Source: Prochlorothrix sp035286285 (lineage in GTDB: Bacteria > Cyanobacteriota > Cyanobacteriia > Prochlorotrichales > Prochlorotrichaceae). From it: a DNA stretch of 6,211 nucleotides. Both the position numbers and the translations under genes were made by a program. The notes under the pieces were generated by a model. That model did no database searches and was not told the DNA's origin. It saw only the letters and a list, made by a program, of their open reading frames with translations. Below, piece after piece: positions 1-4,018 of this stretch; positions within the stretch are counted from its first letter, which is position 1, and each line of letters opens with the position of its first letter. The stretch is taken from the NCBI GenBank assembly GCA_035286285.1, contig JAYKJG010000086.1, positions 1-6,211 of the forward strand. Reading direction: 5' to 3'.

Positions 1-321
1 CACGATCGCAGCCTCCTGCTCTTGGACCTCAAGCCCTTCCGAATGCAGCGCATTCCCCTCTCGATCACCCCGGACTTTTTCCTAGCCACCACCTGGGGCT
101 TCTGCGTTGCCAATCGCCAAGGCGAAATTCTCATCCTCGATCAAGACCACAACACCGTAGGACGGCTCCAAATTCCCAGCACCGACTCAGACACCCCCTT
201 AACCCTGACGGCGATGACGCGGCTGGATGATACCAATTTGGCGATCGCCACCTGGAGCAGCACCGAGGGTTATCTCTACGGCCTAGACCTGCGGGAATTG
301 AATCTCGATATGGTTTTTTAG
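1..321 (+). CDS. C-terminal end of a beta-propeller-like (WD40-type) hypothetical protein, 5' truncated
   Basis: The reading frame is open from base 1 and ends with TAG at 319-321, giving 106 visible residues; the true start lies outside the window. The internal ATG at 22 is in frame but is unlikely to be the start, because the residues before it (HDRSLLLLDLK) continue the same beta-strand pattern. The visible part alternates hydrophobic strands with turns: a WGF motif, a GEILILDQD strand-turn resembling a propeller blade, then LAIATW and a C-terminal GYLYGLDLREL. This is the style of WD40 or PQQ-like blades found at the C-terminus of cyanobacterial propeller proteins, some of which are fused to Ser/Thr kinases. 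No catalytic motif is visible here, so the function is unknown. One HIP1 octamer lies inside the gene at 241-248. It converges on ispH. Confidence 0.7.
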   Translation, partial: HDRSLLLLDLKPFRMQRIPLSITPDFFLATTWGFCVANRQGEILILDQDHNTVGRLQIPSTDSDTPLTLTAMTRLDDTNLAIATWSSTEGYLYGLDLRELNLDMVF

Positions 322-398
322 CAGAGCGGGGAAGTTAACTAATGTGAGTTCGATGACCCCCACCCCCAGGTAACTATTCAAGGGTCTACGAAGTTAGT

Positions 399-555
399 AG
401 GGTTTCAGCCCTTCGATCGGGGCCTAAATCAGTTCAAACCCACATTCCGCAGCTTCAGGGCTGATTTATAAGGTAAATCTTAAGAAGGCTGAAACGATGG
501 AAGGGCAAGGATTTCAGGCGCTTGACCCCATGTGCATCGTCTTTGCTGAAACCCT
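399..555. repeat. 157-bp segment bounded by perfect 11-bp inverted repeats
   Basis: AGGGTTTCAGC at 399-409 is exactly matched by its reverse complement GCTGAAACCCT at 545-555. Inside lie further inverted pairs: AAATCAG near 427-433 with CTGATTT near 462-468, ACGATG 494-499 with CATCGT 535-540, and a bulged stem 503-509 with 521-528. A partial third copy of the end sequence (GGCTGAAAC, ending at 495) lies inside. The layout fits either a small non-autonomous element with terminal repeats or a folded RNA with a closing helix and two arms. No flanking target-site duplication is evident. Confidence 0.45.
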
Positions 556-629
556 TGCAGCACGGTCGTTTGGGCGACTTAATAAATTAGCTCTAAGGGC
601 GCACTCAGTTACACTGTGCCATCCTTAAC

Positions 630-662
630 CCGGCTGATGAGTCCCTCCACCCCCTGAGCCGG
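630..662. repeat. 6-bp inverted repeat CCGGCT/AGCCGG
   Basis: CCGGCT at 630-635 pairs perfectly with AGCCGG at 657-662 around a 21-nt C-rich loop. It abuts and slightly overlaps the next hairpin (661-690), so the two would be alternative or stacked structures in a transcript. The role is unknown. Confidence 0.35.
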
Positions 663-706
663 AGCTATAGTGAGCTTTTCCCCTAGCTCTTAGAGACCAT
701 TTTTTT
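661..706 (+). terminator. Hairpin plus T-run, candidate intrinsic terminator
   Basis: GAGCTA at 662-667 pairs with TAGCTC at 684-689 (a G-T pair extends it at 661/690), with a 16-nt loop. A run of seven T follows at 700-706. The 9-nt gap between stem and T-run is longer than usual and the stem is short, so this is a weak terminator. It lies 340 bp beyond the upstream gene's stop, so it may instead end an unannotated transcript from 322-660. Confidence 0.35.
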
Positions 707-816
707 GCCCTCAAAGTAGTACATATAAACTATATGGCTTCGATCGCCCCTACCCTATCCCCCCACAACCCAGCCTGGGCAACTGAAAACGGGAGACAGC
801 ACTTTGGGAAGAGATG

Positions 817-868
817 GCCCCCGATCGGCCAAGAACGGGGGGCACGGGCAACACCTGGGCTAACCAGG
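817..868 (-). terminator. Two GC hairpins just downstream of ispH, possible transcription end
   Basis: On the strand of ispH, the stop codon is followed at once by CCTGG/CCAGG (854-858 with 864-868, 5-nt loop) and then by GCCCCC/GGGGGC (817-822 with 838-843, 15-nt loop). Neither is followed by a T-run in the ispH direction, so classical Rho-independent termination is not shown. Their position right after the gene suggests an mRNA 3'-end structure. Confidence 0.4.
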
Positions 869-870
869 GC

Positions 871-2079
871 TTAAACCAAGACGGGGGCGGCTTTGAGGGC
901 GAAGATTTTTTCGATGACTTCTTCCACCACCTTGTCGGGGGTTGAAGCGCCGGAGGTGATTCCTACGGTGATAGGACCATCGGGAATCCAGTTTTCTTCC
1001 ACCACTAAATCGCCATCTAGGGGCTTGTGTTCGACGCGGTTACCGGGGCCGATGCGCTCCGGGGCATCGATGTGATAGGAGCGCAAACCCCGATGGATGG
1101 AAATTTCTTGGAGGTGGGTGGTATTGGAAGAATTAAAGCCCCCAATGACGACCATCAGATCGAGGGGTTCCTCGACAATTTGGAACATGGCATCTTGGCG
1201 CTCTTGGGTGGCATCACAGATGGTATTAAAGGCCAGGAAATGCTGGTTGAGATTTGCGGTGCCGTAGCGTTGCATCATGGTGCGCTCGAAGAGTTTGCCA
1301 ATTTCTTCGGTTTCGCTTTTGAGCATAGTGGTTTGGTTGGCAATGCCGACGCGCTCTAAATCCCGATCGGGGTCAAAGCCCTCGGAATAGGCATTCTTGA
1401 ACTGGGCGAGGAACGCCTCGCGATCGCCGCCCTGCAAAATATAGTCACAAACATATTGGGCTTCGGTGAGATTGAGCACCACCAAATAGGTATCGGCAAA
1501 GGAACTGGTGGCGATCGTCTCTTCGTGCTGATATTTGCCGTGGATAATGGAGGTATAGTCTACCTTTTTGTGCTTTTCCACCGTATTCCAGACCTTAGAG
1601 ACCCAAGGGCAGGTGGTATCGACAATTTGGCAGCCGCGATCGTTGAGCAGTTCCATTTCCTGCACACTGGCCCCAAAGGCGGGCAGAATGACCACATCGC
1701 CCTTGCCCACCCCAGAGAAATCCTTGTCGCCATTCACCACTTCAATAAAGTCCACCTGCATATCCCGCAGATGCTGGTTCACGGAAGGGTTGTGGATAAT
1801 TTCGTTGGTAATCCAAATGCGTTCCGTGGGAAATTGCTTGCGGGTTTCGTAGGCCATGGCCACAGCCCGCTCTACACCCCAGCAAAAGCCAAAGGCTTCC
1901 GCTAGCCGAATGGTGACCTCGCCTTGGCGCAGCGTATAGTTGTTATCCCGAATTTCCTGAATGAGGTCGCTTTTATAGGCCGTATCCATGCGGCCTGAGA
2001 CCTCAGCAGCGTGGCCAAACCCCTTGCGGTTGTAGCGATCGGAGTGGTGCAGCGATCGGCGAAAGGCTTTTGTATCCAT
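871..2079 (-). CDS. ispH: 4-hydroxy-3-methylbut-2-enyl diphosphate reductase (IspH/LytB)
   Basis: IspH carries out the last step of the MEP pathway: a [4Fe-4S] enzyme reduces HMBPP to IPP and DMAPP, the precursors of carotenoids, phytol and quinone tails. In cyanobacteria it probably takes electrons from ferredoxin. The protein is 402 residues, the usual length of the cyanobacterial/plant form, which is longer than the roughly 316-residue enterobacterial enzyme because of an N-terminal extension and inserts. The three cluster cysteines are C66 (FGFCWGV), C157 (DTTCPW) and C288 (NTICDAT). Active-site residues include H96 (NEIIHNP), H185 and E187 (YQHEE), the SSNT motif at 317-320 and the TSGASTP motif at 375-381. 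The start opens with MDTKAFRRSL, the family's typical N-terminus, so I keep it although no Shine-Dalgarno sequence precedes it. It lies 178 bp downstream of pipX on the same strand, so co-transcription is possible but not shown. Confidence 0.97.
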   Translation of the reverse strand: MDTKAFRRSLHHSDRYNRKGFGHAAEVSGRMDTAYKSDLIQEIRDNNYTLRQGEVTIRLAEAFGFCWGVERAVAMAYETRKQFPTERIWITNEIIHNPSVNQHLRDMQVDFIEVVNGDKDFSGVGKGDVVILPAFGASVQEMELLNDRGCQIVDTTCPWVSKVWNTVEKHKKVDYTSIIHGKYQHEETIATSSFADTYLVVLNLTEAQYVCDYILQGGDREAFLAQFKNAYSEGFDPDRDLERVGIANQTTMLKSETEEIGKLFERTMMQRYGTANLNQHFLAFNTICDATQERQDAMFQIVEEPLDLMVVIGGFNSSNTTHLQEISIHRGLRSYHIDAPERIGPGNRVEHKPLDGDLVVEENWIPDGPITVGITSGASTPDKVVEEVIEKIFALKAAPVLV

Positions 2080-2257
2080 AGTGTTGAAAACGGATTGCTT
2101 GTGATGACGTGATTAAGGCGCAGTCGCTTTCTAGTGTACCGGACAGCTTACGGAACTTCCCCCGGTCGATCGATCCCAAGGTGCGGAACGCTTGCCCACG
2201 CCGGGATTTGGCCACCGCTGGGATTTTCCTCGCCCTGGGTTGTGCAGCCTTGGGTCT
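2080..2257. other. 178-bp gap between pipX and ispH
   Basis: No gene is seen. The gap holds two near-identical 16-bp units in tandem at 2194-2209 and 2211-2226 (13 of 16 bases match, with a shared GGGATTT end). I see no clear terminator for pipX and no clear promoter for ispH, so whether the two genes share a transcript is undecided. Confidence 0.5.
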
Positions 2258-2527
2258 TCACCAAAACGTCTGCTGGTGCGTTGCCTGAAGCTGGCCGTAC
2301 TCCTGGAGGTTGCCTTGGCGCTTAAGGAAATGGAGGCGGTGTTCCACCAACATTCGGGCATCGTTGCGGCTCACCGGCTCGAACACCATGCCCTTGTTAC
2401 TGGGACTGACGCGAAAAAAGAGCCGCTGTGCATAGAGGGTGGCAAAGAGTTCCTGGGTCGTCTCTAACTCACAAATCCGAAACAGGAGGCCAAAGGTGGG
2501 GTGATTCAGGTAAACTTCTGCGCTCAT
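2258..2527 (-). CDS. pipX: PipX, PII-interacting coactivator of NtcA
   Basis: PipX is a small cytoplasmic regulator found only in cyanobacteria. When 2-oxoglutarate is high it binds and activates the nitrogen regulator NtcA. When 2-oxoglutarate is low and ADP is relatively high, PII (GlnB) sequesters it. The protein is exactly 89 residues, the usual family length. The N-terminal Tudor-like fold spans about residues 1-55 (motifs VYLNHPTFGLL, ELFATLYAQRLFF, FEPVSR), and a helical C-terminal part runs from about 56 to 89 (NDARMLVEHRL onward). Y6, Y32 and R35, positions tied to NtcA and PII contacts, are present. The ATG is followed by the family's usual N-terminus; no Shine-Dalgarno motif is seen. 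The downstream neighbour is ispH, not pipY (the PLP-binding YggS-type protein), which follows pipX in Synechococcus elongatus. I found no convincing NtcA site (GTA-N8-TAC) upstream. Confidence 0.95.
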   Translation of the reverse strand: MSAEVYLNHPTFGLLFRICELETTQELFATLYAQRLFFRVSPSNKGMVFEPVSRNDARMLVEHRLHFLKRQGNLQEYGQLQATHQQTFW

Positions 2528-2708
2528 TCAATATGCCGTTTGGTCAAAACTAGATCGGACTGGACTTTAGATCCAGAGAGAAACGAGCAGAAAGGGGTCA
2601 AGAGTCAAGGTAAATCCCCCATGCTGTTGCCAAAGCTTGCTCAGAAAACGGCTAATAGAACCGCTAAGGACGAGTCTTACCCTTGCTGCTTGGCTAGCGG
2701 TTGCGATC

Positions 2709-2743
2709 GGGGGTTTCGATCGGGGGCGAGAAGGGGGCAAGGG
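2709..2743 (+). other. Four G-tracts, candidate G-quadruplex motif
   Basis: G-runs of 5, 5, 5 and 3 lie at 2709-2713, 2722-2726, 2733-2737 and 2741-2743, with spacers of 8, 6 and 3 nt. The first two are part of a direct repeat of CGATCGGGGG (2704-2713 and 2717-2726). The first spacer is one base longer than the usual 7-nt limit, so this is a relaxed motif. It lies about 180 bp upstream of the pipX start. Confidence 0.4.
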
Positions 2744-3035
2744 TCGTGTTATGAAGACCGGATGCGGGGGAGTGCGAGCGGGGGATGACTTGACTCCGTA
2801 CTACAGTAATGGTGCCTGACAGAGTTACGGCTGACAAGCTGGGAACGGCTGACCGCCCAACCCTTGCGCCTTTGGGGGGCAGGGGGCAGGTCTAGAGACC
2901 GGGATCCCAGGCTGCTAAGCTGAACAGAGGCTGGGAGGTTGGCCGGAGACGGTGGATCGGGTATCGAGGGGCGATCGTCGCTGGGCGATCGGTCGATCGA
3001 GGGTGTATCCAGATCTCCAGCCCCTTTAGGACGGT

Positions 3036-3067
3036 GGTTCTTCCTGGGGTTCTTCCTGGTTTTTTTT
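3036..3067 (+). repeat. Perfect 12-bp tandem duplication followed by eight T
   Basis: GGTTCTTCCTGG occurs twice back to back at 3036-3047 and 3048-3059, followed directly by eight T at 3060-3067. It ends 28 bp before the start chosen for the Tab2-like gene, so it lies in that gene's leader or promoter region. It looks like a replication-slippage product. Confidence 0.7.
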
Positions 3068-3081
3068 ACTGTGGTTTTTGT

Positions 3082-3085
3082 GGAG
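3082..3085 (+). promoter_or_regulatory. Shine-Dalgarno GGAG that decides the start of the Tab2-like gene
   Basis: GGAG lies 10 nt before the ATG at 3096. The alternative in-frame TTG at 3078 would place this motif inside the coding sequence and has no comparable site upstream, so ATG 3096 is preferred. Confidence 0.5.
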
Positions 3086-3095
3086 TTTCCGGTAC

Positions 3096-3569
3096 ATGGT
3101 CCATTCTTCCCCGCCCCAACCCTTACCCGATGCAGTCCTGGGAGAGACTTGGCAGTTTGGGGCTGTTCCGGCTGGGGACGTGACCAGCCTGTTTGAACAT
3201 CGCCCCATTCCGATCGTGGTGGCTCCCCCAGAGCAGTGGCCGCTGCGGTTGGGCCTTGCCTCAACGACCAAAATCCCTGGGGTGATTATTCAGGGGGGGC
3301 GACGATCGCGGCTGTTGGCCCAGTGGCTCCAGCAACAACAACCGGAGGCTGTAATGGCGATGGCTACGGATCCGGGGGGGCTGATCTTGGCGGCGGCGGG
3401 CGATCGGCGCTGGGTGTTGGCCACCTTCACCGATGCCGAGGTGTTGCAATCTGCCCAACTGTATCAACAACGACAGCAAAACGCTAAGGGGCTACATTTT
3501 CTTTTAATCCAGCCCGATGACTCTGGCGTAACCTCCAGTGGCTTTTGGCTCTTACAAACCCCGACTTAA
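3096..3569 (+). CDS. Tab2/Atab2-family C-terminal domain protein (formerly DUF1092), N-terminal half absent
   Basis: From ATG 3096 the product is 157 residues. It matches my recollection of the C-terminal half of Tab2/Atab2 proteins: a proline-rich linker (PQPLPDAVLGETW, residues 7-19), then RPIPI (36-40), LGLASTTKIPGV (52-63) with GGRRS (67-71), RWVLATF (105-111), and the family's end, KGLHFLLIQPDDSG (131-144) and SGFWLLQ (148-154). Tab2 in Chlamydomonas and ATAB2 in Arabidopsis are RNA-binding factors for translation of photosystem mRNAs (psaB in Chlamydomonas); cyanobacterial homologues are less well defined. Full-length members are usually about 270-300 residues. Here the frame is closed by TAG at 3027-3029, and I recognise no N-terminal-half sequence in the 568 bp upstream. 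The domain has no internal frameshift and has its own Shine-Dalgarno site. It is therefore either a stand-alone domain gene or a 5'-deleted remnant still intact in frame. No membrane segment is seen. Confidence 0.75.
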   Translation: MVHSSPPQPLPDAVLGETWQFGAVPAGDVTSLFEHRPIPIVVAPPEQWPLRLGLASTTKIPGVIIQGGRRSRLLAQWLQQQQPEAVMAMATDPGGLILAAAGDRRWVLATFTDAEVLQSAQLYQQRQQNAKGLHFLLIQPDDSGVTSSGFWLLQTPT

Positions 3570-3765
3570 TGTCGCTGCTGCCGGTGTGGTTTTTTTGGGG
3601 CGATGGCCTTGGAGGGGGGATTATTGCGAAATATTGAGAATTGCTGCGTTTTGTAGGGGGGATGTGATTCCAGGATTCTCCCCATTTGATGATCGAGGGA
3701 GGATCGGCCCTGGGATTTCGATCGCGGCAAACATTCGTGCCTCGGCGCTGATGCTAAAGTTGCTC

Positions 3766-3788
3766 AAAAGCTTGCCTGTAAGGCTTTT
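3766..3788 (+). terminator. Hairpin AAAAGC/GCTTTT, weak candidate terminator
   Basis: AAAAGC at 3766-3771 pairs with GCTTTT at 3783-3788 around an 11-nt loop. Two more A-T pairs can form in the loop if one G bulges. The 3' arm ends in four T, giving an A-tract/U-tract hairpin that could work in either direction. It is about 200 bp past the Tab2-like stop, so its link to that gene is loose. Confidence 0.3.
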
Positions 3789-3827
3789 GTGGCTTTGCCA
3801 AGGGTTCTGGTGTGCCAGCTTTTAACC

Positions 3828-3867
3828 GAGTCTGGATCCGGAGCAGTTGGTCGCCGGACTCAGATCC
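3828..3867 (+). repeat. Overlapping, mutually exclusive inverted repeats in the dxs leader
   Basis: TCCGG 3837-3841 can pair with CCGGA 3854-3858, GAGTC 3828-3832 with GACTC 3857-3861, and GGATC 3834-3838 with GATCC 3863-3867. The second and third helices share bases with the first, so only some can form together. All stems are only 5 bp, so this may be chance. Confidence 0.25.
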
Positions 3868-4002
3868 ATTAGATTAAGAAAAGAAAGTTAAATCTTTACG
3901 CATTTTTACAGAGCAGTGGCAGGGGCGTTGTAGCCACAGTTTTTGTGAGCCTTTGTTTAACTCTCCTGCTCGAACCCTTCGACTATTCCGTTTCAGCACC
4001 CT

Positions 4003-4008
4003 AAGGGG
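4003..4008 (+). promoter_or_regulatory. Shine-Dalgarno AAGGGG of dxs
   Basis: AAGGGG lies 10 nt before ATG 4019. This supports that start over the in-frame TTG at 3953, which would add 22 residues unlike the usual Dxs N-terminus. Confidence 0.65.
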
Positions 4009-4018
4009 ACTTGAAGAT

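Larger units (their letters stand above)
322..870. other. 549-bp non-coding gap between convergent genes, rich in inverted repeats
   Basis: No convincing protein is encoded here on either strand. By eye it holds an 11-bp inverted repeat framing 399-555, a 6-bp inverted repeat at 630-662, a hairpin plus T-run at 661-706, an AT-rich promoter-like patch near 705-736, and two GC hairpins at 817-868 just beyond the ispH stop. A convergent gap needs only two terminators, so its length and structure leave room for a small RNA or a remnant element. Neither is proven. Confidence 0.6.
2528..3095. other. 568-bp G-rich non-coding gap between divergent genes
   Basis: The gap separates the starts of pipX (-) and the Tab2-like gene (+), so both promoters should lie here, but I see no convincing -35/-10 pair. 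Overlapping frames of 60-170 codons exist on both strands; none looks like a protein (compositions rich in G, R, P and S, no recognisable motif). The visible structure includes G-tracts at 2709-2743, the direct repeat ACGGCTGAC at 2827-2835 and 2845-2853, the inverted pair GGTCT/AGACC at 2889-2900 next to the palindrome GGGATCCC at 2901-2908, three CGATCG sites in 2972-2999, and a 12-bp tandem repeat at 3036-3059. The missing N-terminal half of Tab2 would be expected in the last ~400 bp, but no trace of it is recognisable. Confidence 0.6.
3570..4018. other. 449-bp gap upstream of dxs, including its leader
   Basis: No convincing gene is present; a 95-codon frame at 3538-3825 overlaps the preceding gene and resembles nothing known. 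The gap contains a T-run at 3591-3597 soon after the Tab2-like stop, a hairpin at 3766-3788, overlapping inverted repeats at 3828-3867, and an A/T-rich stretch at about 3868-3907 that could hold the dxs promoter, though no clear -35/-10 pair is visible. Confidence 0.55.

Noticed and set aside
633..645. CTGATGAGTCCC, which matches the start of a hammerhead ribozyme core
   Set aside because: The core also needs a closing stem II strand followed by GAAA. No GGGAC-GAAA lies downstream, and the adjacent bases pair differently (CCGGCT/AGCCGG), so it is a chance match.
1456..1905. 149-codon open frame antisense to ispH
   Set aside because: A mirror of the conserved ispH coding sequence; no ribosome binding site or family resemblance.
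3078..3095. TTG start at 3078 for the Tab2-like gene
   Set aside because: It has no ribosome binding site, whereas ATG 3096 has GGAG 10 nt upstream. The six added residues add no recognisable homology.
2749..3264. 171-codon open frame on the - strand
   Set aside because: Low-complexity composition (P, S, R, G), no recognisable domain, and it overlaps the 5' end of the Tab2-like gene antisense.
3538..3825. 95-codon open frame overlapping the end of the Tab2-like gene
   Set aside because: Unrecognised sequence, overlaps a supported gene in another frame, and no Shine-Dalgarno. It cannot be supported.
3570..4018. TPP riboswitch ahead of dxs
   Set aside because: Neither the CTGAGA nor the ACCTGATC box of the TPP aptamer is seen in the leader.
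3953..4018. Longer dxs with an in-frame TTG start at 3953
   Set aside because: The 22 extra residues are not Dxs-like, and ATG 4019 has a good Shine-Dalgarno and the canonical N-terminus.
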